From Clostridiales bacterium (GTDB lineage: Bacteria; Bacillota; Clostridia; Peptostreptococcales; Anaerovoracaceae), in assembly GCA_015058155.1 (NCBI GenBank), contig SVCW01000002.1, positions 1-64,000 of the forward strand: a stretch of 64,000 nucleotides of DNA. Direction: 5' to 3'. Numbering within the stretch: position 1 is the stretch's first letter; the number at the start of each line of letters is the position of its first letter. The position numbers were made by a program, and so were the translations under genes. The notes beneath the pieces are model-generated. The model saw nothing but the letters and a program-made list of their open reading frames with translations. It did no database searches and was not told where the DNA came from. This document shows, one piece after another, positions 16,076 to 24,538 of the stretch.

Positions 16076-17185
16076 ATGAAATTAGACTGGAAAACATGTT
16101 TCAAAATCGGTGCAAGTATTTTTGTTCTTTACTTGTGCATCAATTACTGGCCTTTCGGAATGAAGCTTATCGGCCGCATGATAGGTGCTGCTTCACCTCT
16201 TATTCTCGGCTGCGTAATCGCTTATATAGTAAACATACTTATGAGCATGTACGAACGCAATATGTTTCCGAATGCAGAAAATCTGAAGCTTAGAAGACTC
16301 AGAAGACCGCTTGCAATGCTTCTTGCATTTCTCACTCTTTTTGGAATAATTGCCCTTCTTATCAGGCTCGTTGTTCCTGAACTCATTAATTGCGTGCAGC
16401 TCATATTCTCCGAGCTTCCTGGTGCAATTATAGCGGTTATTCACTTTGTAGATTCTCTCCACATAATTCCTGAAGACATTATTGCTCAGCTTGAAGGAAC
16501 AGACTGGCAGGCTCAGATTCTTTCTGTTTTCGGTTTCCTTACTTCAGGAATCGGAAGTGTAATGGGTGTTGTGGTAACTACTGTAGCTTCTGTTTTCTCA
16601 ACAGTAATAACAACAGTTATCGCACTCATTTTCTCAATTTATCTTCTTCTTGGTAAGGATACGCTCGGTAGTCAGTCACTCAGAGTGATGAATCATTATC
16701 TTCCGGATATCATTTACAAAAGAACATTATACGTCCTCAAAATCATGAATGACTGCTTCCACCGCTATATTGTGGGACAGAGTATTGAGGCAGTTATCCT
16801 TGGTTCACTCTGTGCTGCCGGAATGTTTATTTTAAGACTTCCTTATGCTACAATGGTAGGTGCACTTATTGCTTTTACTGCTCTCATTCCTGTTGCAGGT
16901 GCTTATATCGGAGCAGCAGTCGGAGCATTTATGATTATGACAGTAAATCCTATGCAGGCTGTTGTATTCCTTGTCTACCTCGTAATACTTCAGCAGCTTG
17001 AAGGTAACATCATTTATCCGAAAGTGGTCGGCTCTTCAATGGGACTTCCTGCGATCTGGGTACTTGCTGCTGTTACAATCGGTGGCGGTATCATGGGTAT
17101 CATAGGTATGCTTCTCGGTGTACCGCTTGCTGCAACAGCATACAGAATTCTGAAGAATGATTTAAACAATTCCCATACAATATAA
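16076..17185 (+). CDS. AI-2E family transporter
   Basis: A 369-residue integral membrane protein of the AI-2 exporter superfamily (YhhQ/TqsA/YdbI type). Two N-terminal helix pairs, an amphipathic middle part (~125-165), and the conserved C-terminal core with the YLLLGKD segment, QLEGNIIYPKVVGSSMGLP and GGGIMGIIGMLLGVPLAAT are visible; about seven or eight membrane spans. Members export AI-2, indole-like compounds or act as Na+/H+ antiporters, so the cargo is open. RBS AGGGG before ATG. Monocistronic between its promoter and a bidirectional terminator. Confidence 0.85.
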   Translation: MKLDWKTCFKIGASIFVLYLCINYWPFGMKLIGRMIGAASPLILGCVIAYIVNILMSMYERNMFPNAENLKLRRLRRPLAMLLAFLTLFGIIALLIRLVVPELINCVQLIFSELPGAIIAVIHFVDSLHIIPEDIIAQLEGTDWQAQILSVFGFLTSGIGSVMGVVVTTVASVFSTVITTVIALIFSIYLLLGKDTLGSQSLRVMNHYLPDIIYKRTLYVLKIMNDCFHRYIVGQSIEAVILGSLCAAGMFILRLPYATMVGALIAFTALIPVAGAYIGAAVGAFMIMTVNPMQAVVFLVYLVILQQLEGNIIYPKVVGSSMGLPAIWVLAAVTIGGGIMGIIGMLLGVPLAATAYRILKNDLNNSHTI

Positions 17186-17190
17186 AAATA

Positions 17191-17217
17191 AAAAGCGTTC
17201 ATCATGAACGCTTTTTT
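17191..17217. terminator. bidirectional intrinsic terminator
   Basis: Perfect 10-bp hairpin AAAAGCGTTC/GAACGCTTTT with a T-run on both strands, shared by the convergent AI-2E transporter and PrcB-like genes. Confidence 0.9.
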
Positions 17218-17680
17218 AATATCTTACACGAAGTTCTATACTGTCAGGAAGTTCCTCGAGTGAAGTTTCTGCAATGCAAAGAGGATATGTAAGTACCTGC
17301 GACAATGAATCCCCCGGTTCAGGATCCTTGAACTTTGCATTAACAACAAGATTACTATTACCATTTACCTTCTCAACTTCCATACTATCAATCGAAAGTT
17401 CGTATCCGCTCGTAGGCTTTTCACCCCTTGTTACAACTACATATATCTTTTCATCAACAATACATGCAAGCGCCCTCTCAAGATCTCTGTATTCAGGAAT
17501 TACCTGTGAATTTATATCCTGCGGTACGTCTGCATCGTTTAATACTCTATATTCCACTTCCTTATCACCCTTCGTCAGATTGATTGCAAGAATAATGCAA
17601 AAAACAATAAAAACAGCAATCGCTACTATCACATACCTATTGTTGCAACGACACTTAACCTTTTCAACAAAACCACCCAT
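17216..17680 (-). CDS. membrane-anchored PrcB-like domain protein
   Basis: A 154-residue protein with one N-terminal membrane segment (~17-35, YVIVAIAVFIVFCIILAINL) and an exported C-terminal domain with TRGEKPTSGYELSIDSMEV and VVNAKFKDPEPGDSLSQ, the signature of the PrcB C-terminal (protease complex subunit) family, an Ig-like fold that in Treponema binds and stabilises the PrtP protease. ATG at 17680 has AAGGAG 10 bases upstream; an ATG at 17701 would put that RBS inside the gene. No PrtP-like protease is adjacent, so its partner is unknown. Confidence 0.7.
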   Translation of the reverse strand: MGGFVEKVKCRCNNRYVIVAIAVFIVFCIILAINLTKGDKEVEYRVLNDADVPQDINSQVIPEYRDLERALACIVDEKIYVVVTRGEKPTSGYELSIDSMEVEKVNGNSNLVVNAKFKDPEPGDSLSQVLTYPLCIAETSLEELPDSIELRVRY

Positions 17681-17767
17681 TATAAAAAAACTCCTTCCCA
17701 TCTAGATGTTTAAATCTATTCCGGAAAAGAGTTTTTTATTCACATTACTTGTATTTTAGGCTGTATA

Positions 17768-17829
17768 AGCGCGCAATGTGCTTCGAGCGAGTATTTGCGA
17801 AGCATACGAGCGAGGACCACTCGCGCGCT
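17768..17829. repeat. GC-rich compound inverted repeat
   Basis: Outer arms AGCGCGC (17768-17774) and GCGCGCT (17823-17829) enclose a hairpin TGCTTCG/CGAAGCA (17779-17804), while GCGAG (17810-17814) can pair with CTCGC (17820-17824). GAGCGAG is also repeated directly at 17785 and 17808. It lies 18 bases beyond the transketolase stop codon, in otherwise AT-rich spacer, and has no T-run. Confidence 0.6.
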
Positions 17830-17847
17830 AAGCTACCTTGAAATAAA

Positions 17848-18774
17848 TTAAAGGCTCTTTGCTGCCTGAATAATGTCAGCTGCAGTCATACCGTACTTTG
17901 CCTTAAGTTCATCAGGCTTACCTGATTCACCGAAAGTATCCTTCTGACCTACCATAGCAACCTTTACAGGACATTCAGCAGTAACAACTTCTGCAACTGC
18001 TGAACCGAGTCCGCCAACTACTGAATGTTCTTCAGCAGTAACGATTTTTCCTGTTTCCTTAGCTGCCTTAACGATGATTTCTCTGTCGATAGGCTTTATT
18101 GTATGCATATCGATAACTCTTGCTGAGATTCCGTCTTTTGCAAGTTCTTCAGCAGCGATAAGAGCTTCATTTACCATGATGCCTGTTGCGATGATTGTAA
18201 GGTCTGTTCCGTCCTTAACCATATTTCCCTTACCGAGAACGATTTCGTCGCTTTCTTCATAGCACATAGGAACTGCTGCTCTTCCGAGTCTTACGTATGC
18301 AGGACCTTCCATATCGATAACCTGCTTTAAGAGCTTTGTTGCTGAAACACCGTCACTTGGGTTTACAACAGTCATTCCAGGAATTGTTCTCATGAGTGCG
18401 ATATCTTCAAATGTCTGATGTGATGCACCGTCTTCACCAACTGTAATACCTGCATGTGTTGCACAGATTTTAACGTTTGCATGTGTATATCCGATTGAGT
18501 TTCTGATGATTTCAAATGATCTTCCTGCTGCAAACATAGCAAATGTTGAAGCGCATACTACCTTTCCTGAAAGAGCGATACCAGTAGCTGCAGCATACAT
18601 ATTCTGTTCAGCAATACCCATGTTGAAAAATCTTTCAGGATATGCCTTGCTGAAGTCGTTTGTCATAGTTGACTTTGAAAGGTCAGCATCCATAACTACG
18701 AGATTCTTGTTTTCTGCTCCGATTTCAACGAGTGCCTTACCGTAAGCCTGTCTTGTTGCCATCTTTTCTGCCAT
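17848..18774 (-). CDS. transketolase, C-terminal subunit
   Basis: Second half of a split transketolase: the pyrimidine-binding and C-terminal domains (308 residues). The segment RFFNMGIAEQNMYAAATGIA carries the catalytic Glu that activates thiamine diphosphate, THAGITVGEDGASHQ is the conserved cofactor/substrate loop, and the C-terminal domain has VTAEEHSVVGGLG. It works as a heterodimeric half with the upstream gene to interconvert pentose phosphates with triose/hexose phosphates. Start ATG overlaps the upstream stop (TAATG), with GGAGG 8-9 bases before it. Confidence 0.93.
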   Translation of the reverse strand: MAEKMATRQAYGKALVEIGAENKNLVVMDADLSKSTMTNDFSKAYPERFFNMGIAEQNMYAAATGIALSGKVVCASTFAMFAAGRSFEIIRNSIGYTHANVKICATHAGITVGEDGASHQTFEDIALMRTIPGMTVVNPSDGVSATKLLKQVIDMEGPAYVRLGRAAVPMCYEESDEIVLGKGNMVKDGTDLTIIATGIMVNEALIAAEELAKDGISARVIDMHTIKPIDREIIVKAAKETGKIVTAEEHSVVGGLGSAVAEVVTAECPVKVAMVGQKDTFGESGKPDELKAKYGMTAADIIQAAKSL

Positions 18775-19592
18775 TAGAATTCACCTCCGAGTTCTTTAAC
18801 TGCTGTTTCAACTTCTTCAGCATTAGGCGCTTTTCCGTGCCATCCTGCATTGTTTTCCATAAATGATACGCCCTTACCCTTTACAGTCTTTGCTACGATA
18901 ACTGTAGGCTGACCCTTACATTCCTTTGCCTTTGTAAAAGCATAGTTGATTTCTTCGAAGCAGTGTCCGTTGATTTCAACAACGTTCCAGCCAAATGCAG
19001 CAAACTTTTCAGCTACAGGCGCTACATTCATAACGTCAGCTGTATTTCCATCAATCTGAAGACCGTTTAAGTCAACGATTGCTGTGAGATTGTCAAGCTT
19101 GTAGTGAGCAGCTGACATTGCAGCTTCCCATACGATACCTTCTTCAAGTTCACCATCTCCGAGGAGTACGTAAATTCTTCCGGGATCATTGTCAAGCTTG
19201 TTTGCCATAGCCATACCGCCTGCTACTGAGAATCCCTGGCCGAGTGAACCTGTTGACATTTCGATTCCCGGAACCTTTCCAAGAGCAGGATGTCCCTGGA
19301 ATTTGCTTCCGAGCTTACGGAGTGTAAGTACGTCTTCCTTAGGGAAATAGCCGCGAAGTGCAAGTGCTACGTACTGTACAGGGCCGGCATGTCCCTTTGA
19401 AAGGATGAACTTGTCTCTACCCTTCATTTCAGGGTTTTCCGGATCAATGTTCATTTCATTAAAATAGAGATAAGTTACGATATCAGCAGCTGAAAGTGAT
19501 CCGCCCGGATGACCTGAACCTGCTGCGCCTACTGCCTTAACGATGCCGACTCTAACGTCTGCTGCAGTCTTTTCCAAGAATTTTAAATCCAT
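18774..19592 (-). CDS. transketolase, N-terminal subunit
   Basis: Thiamine diphosphate-binding half of the two-gene transketolase (272 residues). GSGHPGGSLSAADIVTYLYF, SKGHAGPVQYVAL and LGDGELEEGIVWEAAMSAAHYKLDNLTAIVDLNGLQIDG (the GDG-x26-N cofactor motif) are visible. It provides the diphosphate/Mg2+ site, and the downstream gene supplies the activating Glu. RBS AAAAGGAG precedes ATG. Together they likely serve the non-oxidative pentose phosphate pathway in an organism without a visible oxidative branch here. Confidence 0.93.
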   Translation of the reverse strand: MDLKFLEKTAADVRVGIVKAVGAAGSGHPGGSLSAADIVTYLYFNEMNIDPENPEMKGRDKFILSKGHAGPVQYVALALRGYFPKEDVLTLRKLGSKFQGHPALGKVPGIEMSTGSLGQGFSVAGGMAMANKLDNDPGRIYVLLGDGELEEGIVWEAAMSAAHYKLDNLTAIVDLNGLQIDGNTADVMNVAPVAEKFAAFGWNVVEINGHCFEEINYAFTKAKECKGQPTVIVAKTVKGKGVSFMENNAGWHGKAPNAEEVETAVKELGGEF

Positions 19593-19663
19593 CTTTTCTA
19601 CGTCTCCTTTTAAAAATAAATGCTTGATTATATATTAAAGTAGCGTTATTTCGCTAAAAATCA

Positions 19664-20422
19664 CTACTTTTTCGACGTTAATACTTTCATCATGAATACA
19701 GGAAGTCTGAGCATTCTCTTCCATCTTGACGGCTGTTTTACAAATCGGTAAAGCCACTCAAGTCCATGTTTCTGATAAAACTCAGGTGCACGTTTTACAG
19801 TACCTGCCCATACATCAAGGCTTCCGCCTACTCCGATACCGGCACGCACATTTATGAACTCATCTCTGTGCGCCTTCATGAATTTTTCCTGCTTCGGTGA
19901 ACCGAGAGCTACACAGAGAAAATCTGCACCGGACTCATTTATTGCCTTAACTATGTCAGCCTCATCTTCCGGCTTGAAATATCCGTGATGTGTGCCAGCA
20001 ATATTGAGATTCGGAAACTTTTCCTTCATGCTTATTCCGGCAAGCTCCGCAACTGACTTCATTTCTTCGTTTTCAGGCTTGCTTCCGAAAAGGAAAATTG
20101 ACTTCCCTGTCTTTTCAAGATATCCAAGAATCTCAGTAAGGAAATCGATTCCGGTTACTCTTTCCTGAAGATCATATTTTAATATTTTTGATGCATATAC
20201 AAGACCTATTCCGTCAGGAATTATGAGAGCAGCTTCTGAAATAAGCTGCGCAAGTTCCGCGTCTCTTGTTGCGTTTTCAATGATTTCGGAGTTTGGAGTT
20301 ACAATCATGTCAAAACCGGGCTTGTCCATAATTTCATAAAAACGTTCAAGTGCTTTTTCCTTACTTACCAGGTCAACATCAATTCCAAGTATCTTTTTTC
20401 TGTAATCGTTACTATAACTCAT
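19664..20422 (-). CDS. WecG/TagA/CpsF family glycosyltransferase
   Basis: Family GT26 enzyme (252 residues), expected to add N-acetylmannosamine or a related sugar to an undecaprenyl-linked GlcNAc in wall polymer synthesis. Conserved segments: VVTPNSE-like TPNSEIIENA, IPDGIGLVYASKIL, LFGSKPENEE and the FLCVALGSPKQEKFMKAH block, plus GVGGSLDVWAGTVKRAPEFYQKHGLEWLYR. Its start overlaps the csaB stop (TAATG). With csaB this points to synthesis and pyruvylation of a secondary cell wall polysaccharide. Confidence 0.88.
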   Translation of the reverse strand: MSYSNDYRKKILGIDVDLVSKEKALERFYEIMDKPGFDMIVTPNSEIIENATRDAELAQLISEAALIIPDGIGLVYASKILKYDLQERVTGIDFLTEILGYLEKTGKSIFLFGSKPENEEMKSVAELAGISMKEKFPNLNIAGTHHGYFKPEDEADIVKAINESGADFLCVALGSPKQEKFMKAHRDEFINVRAGIGVGGSLDVWAGTVKRAPEFYQKHGLEWLYRFVKQPSRWKRMLRLPVFMMKVLTSKK

Positions 20423-21537
20423 TATCTCTTCTCCATAATAGCTCTTATCATTTCTTCGTTTGTATTAAGTTTGTCGATTAGTTGATTTACGTGTGAAGAA
20501 ACAAGTTCCTTCTGTGCGTCACGCTTATCCCATGTTTTATCGAATTCTTCAATGAAGAACTCATTCTGGAAATCATAAACGCTGCACATCGCTTTCATTC
20601 CCACCGAGCGAAGAAACGAATTGATTTTCGGGTCATATGATATTCCGATCATTGGAACTCCCATTATAGCCGCATGTATAAGCGCATGGAGTCTTACTCC
20701 TACAAGGAGGTCAACGTTTCCGATAATCGACATCATTTCATCTGTAAGATATTTATGTTTGATTGCGCAGACATTCTCTGAAAGGCCTTTTTCCTTAAGA
20801 TACTCTTCAACATATTCAATAGTTGCCATATCTTCGTTGTAATGAAAAGGAATAAGGAGAATATTGCAGTTTCTTTCTTTTATGAGTCGTTCTGCCGAGA
20901 TGCAGATTTCTTCAAGGAATCCTGAATCGAGATTTCTTTCCTTTATGGCAAGTCCGATAAGCGGTCTTCCTGAGTTGCAGAGAAGACCTTCTTCTTCAAG
21001 GATTTTCTTTCCTCTTTCCTTATCGACAGGCTTGATTCTAAGTACTGGGTCCGCCGTTACGACTACCTTTTCAGAAGGAAGTCCTATACGAACAAGAAGG
21101 TTTTTGGACTGCACGTCTCTTACAACAATTCCTGATGCTGACTTAAGAACTTTTGCTGTCAGTCTTTCATTGAACTCTGAGACAATAGGCCCTATTCCCT
21201 GGCTGTAGATAAAGTACTTTTTACGCATAATCTTTGCCATTTTCATGATGAAGAGATAGTAAAGAATACTCTTCCTGCTCGTTACATCCTGAAGAAGACT
21301 GCCGCCGCCTGATATCAGAAGATCGCAGTTCTTTACAGCCTTTATTATTGCGGGAACTGACTTTCTGTTTACAGCCTTGACACCATATTTTGATGATGTT
21401 GATTCAGGGTTCTGTGAAAGTACAGTGATATCTATATCAGGAAGTTTTTCACGAAGACTTCCGATTACTGCAGTCAGTATCGACTCATCCCCTATATTGT
21501 TAAATCCGTAATATCCGGATATCAGTATTCTATACAT
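20422..21537 (-). CDS. csaB: polysaccharide pyruvyl transferase CsaB
   Basis: Transfers pyruvate from phosphoenolpyruvate to a secondary wall polymer, creating the ketal recognised by SLH domains of S-layer proteins. SGYYGFNNIGDESIL is the N-terminal signature, YFIYSQGIGPI and the C-terminal VRLHALIHAAIMGVPMIGISYDPKI are typical. About 371 residues. ATG at 21537 is chosen by homology of the N-terminus; an in-frame TTG at 21546 is also possible, and spacing from GAGG is not ideal for either. It overlaps the 3' end of the DUF5693 gene. Confidence 0.85.
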   Translation of the reverse strand: MYRILISGYYGFNNIGDESILTAVIGSLREKLPDIDITVLSQNPESTSSKYGVKAVNRKSVPAIIKAVKNCDLLISGGGSLLQDVTSRKSILYYLFIMKMAKIMRKKYFIYSQGIGPIVSEFNERLTAKVLKSASGIVVRDVQSKNLLVRIGLPSEKVVVTADPVLRIKPVDKERGKKILEEEGLLCNSGRPLIGLAIKERNLDSGFLEEICISAERLIKERNCNILLIPFHYNEDMATIEYVEEYLKEKGLSENVCAIKHKYLTDEMMSIIGNVDLLVGVRLHALIHAAIMGVPMIGISYDPKINSFLRSVGMKAMCSVYDFQNEFFIEEFDKTWDKRDAQKELVSSHVNQLIDKLNTNEEMIRAIMEKR

Positions 21538-23704
21538 ATCTTCCAAAGAACCTCACGTAGATCTGATATAAAACTTCGAGAATAAGTACAGCAACAACTC
21601 CAAGGAAAGCACCACCGAGAAGTGAGTAACCAGTTCTTGCAAAGCCAAGATAAAGAGGTGTTCTGATGTGCATGAATGTGTTGATTACCGATGTCATTCC
21701 GATTGTTCCTGCAAGTCCGAAGATAAGTGTGAAGAGCTTCAATCTTCTTACCGCACAGTAGAACATAACCATTACTGCAGGGAAAGCAAAGAGTACTTCC
21801 TTGGTTCTAGGTCTTGCAACGAGTACTTCTTCAAGTTTGTTTCTGAAAAGCATTTCAACGCTTGATACTTCGATTGAGGAGTCGTGACCTGTACGCATGA
21901 TGTAATATGCCCCAACAAGTCCGATAACACCAACACAGAGAATCATCCATACTCTGATTTCAAGGTTCAGTAATTCCCTTATATCGTACCATTCGAGATA
22001 ATGCTCTCTCTTCTTTTCGTCAACAAATCCATAATAAGCAACGAAGAGAACGAGGAAGAAAGCAAGCGGAAGAAGCTGTGAAAGCTTAACTCCTCTGAAA
22101 ATATCAATTTCGAGCATGAAGCTTGTGCTTGAAATAGGAGCAGCTGTCATCATTCCGCCGATAAGTGCGATTAATACCGAACCTGCAAGAGTGATGAGGC
22201 CTCCTAAAATAATCTTGAATACGCTCGCATTCATACCAAGTGAATCAGCTGCACTGCATGAACACTCTGTAAAGAATATTACTGCGAGGCAAGCAAATAC
22301 AACTGCAGATGTAAATGATGTTATAAGTATCGCGGTATTCGGCATTACAAAGTATGCTGCAGGTACTGTAAGAACTGCAAGTACTGAAACTATGAGTGTG
22401 CTCATCTTTCCCATCGGGAAGAGACTTCTTAGTATAAGAACTGCTCCGAGTGCCGCACCTATAGCGATTCCCATCTGAACAAATTTGTTTACACTGTAAT
22501 TTGCCATTACTGAAGCTGAACCAAATGTGAAACCGTGCTTTTCAAGTCTCTTTTCGAGATTGTCAAACATGAGCTCATATTCTTCCATATCTGTAACGTA
22601 AGTGTGAAGATCCTTAAGTTCAAGGAAAGGTTTGAAATAGATTACTCTTACGTTTCTTTCTGTTACTGCTCTGAAGAGAGTGTTTTCGATTTCCTTTGAA
22701 CCTTCATATCCATAGTACTGGTAACGATACTGGATATAATTCCATACCGAAAATACTCTTACTGTGTCAAAATCTGATGCTACTGCAACTTCTGAAACAC
22801 CATACTGCATGATGTTCTGAAGCTGTGTTGTGTTTTCAATGAGTCCGATTGTAACATCGTTATCAATAATATAATCCTTTGCAAAATCGATACCGTCATC
22901 ATAACCGATTACTGCTTCACCGCCTACGATGATATATTCAGGATCAATATCATACTTTTCGTACTCATCAAGTACTGCATTTGCGTACTTTTCGCCGTTC
23001 CAGCCATTGTATGCGAGTGTTCTCGGAACGATTTCCATTCCGAGGTCCTGAATAAGATCAACCTTTTCTTCAAGGAGTCCGAGACTTATGTACATGATTT
23101 TTGAACCAACGATATCGATTCTTTCGATAAAGCCTCCGTTAGTTGAGTTCATGTACTTATATTTTTCTGAATAGAGAGTTGTATCTGAAGTACCGTCGAG
23201 CCAGAAATAGCCTGTTGCTCCATCATCTGAAACGTATGCAACATATCTGTCTCTGTCGATTCTGTTTGTAATACCGTCATAAAGGAAGTCAGTTGCAGTA
23301 CGGTTTCCTGCAGTTACAAGCACGTCAAATCTGTCAAAACCGCCCTTGCTTTCAACCATTCTGAGGAATGTTTCCGGAAGTTCTTCTCTCCACTTGGCAT
23401 TTTCCATGACATTTCCCATTACTTCACCGGTAACAGGAAGGTCTGAATCTTCCATGAGTGTCATAATGTTTTCTTCCTGAAGACCTACCTTTGTGATTCC
23501 GATCTTTTTAAACTCTGAAAGCCATTCCTTAACGCTGTACTTCTGCTCTGCCATCTTTTCGATTTCAGCATAGTCAAGAACGATGTCATACGTTTTATTA
23601 TTCTTTTCGATACCTATTCTTGCACCGATTACTGTCATCGCAAGAATAACAGTTACAAGAATAAGCGCTATAATTACTTTGCTTTCGATGATTTTTTCTT
23701 TCAT
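21530..23704 (-). CDS. DUF5693 family multi-pass membrane protein
   Basis: A 724-residue protein with an N-terminal membrane anchor (~8-28), a soluble extracytoplasmic region of about 370 residues (30-405), then roughly nine or ten transmembrane helices to the C-terminus. The external part has alternating strand/helix blocks such as VDLIQDLGMEIVPRTLAYNGW and YIIVGGEAVIGYDD that suggest a TIM-barrel-like or glycosidase-like fold. It is recognisable as DUF5693, a family found with csaB in Clostridia and Bacilli. Its overlap with csaB and tagA suggests a job in wall-polymer assembly or export; mechanism unknown. Confidence 0.75.
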   Translation of the reverse strand: MKEKIIESKVIIALILVTVILAMTVIGARIGIEKNNKTYDIVLDYAEIEKMAEQKYSVKEWLSEFKKIGITKVGLQEENIMTLMEDSDLPVTGEVMGNVMENAKWREELPETFLRMVESKGGFDRFDVLVTAGNRTATDFLYDGITNRIDRDRYVAYVSDDGATGYFWLDGTSDTTLYSEKYKYMNSTNGGFIERIDIVGSKIMYISLGLLEEKVDLIQDLGMEIVPRTLAYNGWNGEKYANAVLDEYEKYDIDPEYIIVGGEAVIGYDDGIDFAKDYIIDNDVTIGLIENTTQLQNIMQYGVSEVAVASDFDTVRVFSVWNYIQYRYQYYGYEGSKEIENTLFRAVTERNVRVIYFKPFLELKDLHTYVTDMEEYELMFDNLEKRLEKHGFTFGSASVMANYSVNKFVQMGIAIGAALGAVLILRSLFPMGKMSTLIVSVLAVLTVPAAYFVMPNTAILITSFTSAVVFACLAVIFFTECSCSAADSLGMNASVFKIILGGLITLAGSVLIALIGGMMTAAPISSTSFMLEIDIFRGVKLSQLLPLAFFLVLFVAYYGFVDEKKREHYLEWYDIRELLNLEIRVWMILCVGVIGLVGAYYIMRTGHDSSIEVSSVEMLFRNKLEEVLVARPRTKEVLFAFPAVMVMFYCAVRRLKLFTLIFGLAGTIGMTSVINTFMHIRTPLYLGFARTGYSLLGGAFLGVVAVLILEVLYQIYVRFFGRYV

Positions 23705-23726
23705 CAGTATGTACTCCTTCTACTCC

Positions 23727-24131
23727 TTAATTGATTGTATAATCTCCTCTTACCATTACGAAAATATCTGTTACTGCATTAATTCCTCTTCCATCGTCTC
23801 TCGGAACAAGAAGAAGATGATTGAGTCCTACGTCCATTCCTGTCATAAGATCTTTTCCTGCTGTAAGGTCTGATACACCATTTGCACCATTATCGATTGC
23901 TGTGGCAATTCCGCTTCTTAAAATAATCTCTGTGCCTTCCTTGCCGATAAGCTGCTGCCCTGTCTTAAGTTCGATAACCTTGTATGAAGTCTTCGAATCA
24001 ACGTAGCTCTTTGAAACAAGCGGGTCATTGGAAGAGCCAGGTTCATTAGAAGTACCAAATGCCATAAATGAAAATGCCATGCCAAGTACAAGTGTTACGA
24101 TAAGAGTTATAATCAAAATTCTTTTTTTCAT
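23727..24131 (-). CDS. small exported protein of unknown function
   Basis: A 134-residue protein with an N-terminal signal peptide or anchor (KKRILIITLIVTLVLGMAFSFM) and a compact exported part with EIILRSGIATAIDNGANGVS, DLTAGKDLMTG and NHLLLVPRDDGRGI. I recognise this as a type conserved across Clostridia near DUF5693/csaB genes but know no assigned function. It lies 22 bases upstream of the DUF5693 gene, so it probably belongs to the wall-polymer unit. No catalytic residues can be pointed out; a beta-rich surface protein is likely. Confidence 0.7.
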   Translation of the reverse strand: MKKRILIITLIVTLVLGMAFSFMAFGTSNEPGSSNDPLVSKSYVDSKTSYKVIELKTGQQLIGKEGTEIILRSGIATAIDNGANGVSDLTAGKDLMTGMDVGLNHLLLVPRDDGRGINAVTDIFVMVRGDYTIN

Positions 24132-24166
24132 AGTAGATCCTCCCGGCTACTCCCTTTCGCTTTAAT

Positions 24167-24514
24167 TTATATTCCCGTTATCCCAAGGCTTACGCCAAGG
24201 GCATGATTTACGTCTGGTATAAGCTCTTTGTCAAGCGTGCCTATACGTTCTTTAAGTCTTGTCTTGTCAATTGTTCTCAGCTGTTCCATAAGAACAACCG
24301 AATCCTTGGTGAGTCCGCTTCCTGTTGCATTCAGATATACATGAGTAGGCAGTTTTGCTTTTTGCTGGGAAGTAATAGCCGCGACTATGATAGTCGGACT
24401 GTATTTATTTCCCACATCGTTCTGTACGACGAGCACGGGTCTTACTCCACCCTGCTCAGAGCCAACCACGGGACTTAGATCGGCGAAATATAAATCGCCT
24501 TTTCTTATAGTCAT
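24167..24514 (-). CDS. MazF/NdoA family endoribonuclease toxin
   Basis: A 115-residue PemK/MazF-like mRNA interferase of the Firmicutes EndoA type: [28 protein letters not shown], then AAITSQQ, LPTHV and [17 protein letters not shown] carry the conserved Arg, Thr and dimer-interface residues of B. subtilis NdoA. It should cleave mRNA at short U-rich sites. The usual upstream antitoxin (and alr) is missing: only 24 bases separate it from nnrD. RBS GGAGGG precedes ATG. Either the antitoxin is elsewhere or the gene has another restraint. Confidence 0.9.
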   Translation of the reverse strand: MTIRKGDLYFADLSPVVGSEQGGVRPVLVVQNDVGNKYSPTIIVAAITSQQKAKLPTHVYLNATGSGLTKDSVVLMEQLRTIDKTRLKERIGTLDKELIPDVNHALGVSLGITGI

Positions 24515-24538
24515 AGTTCCCTCCGGCTCAAGTTTCTT

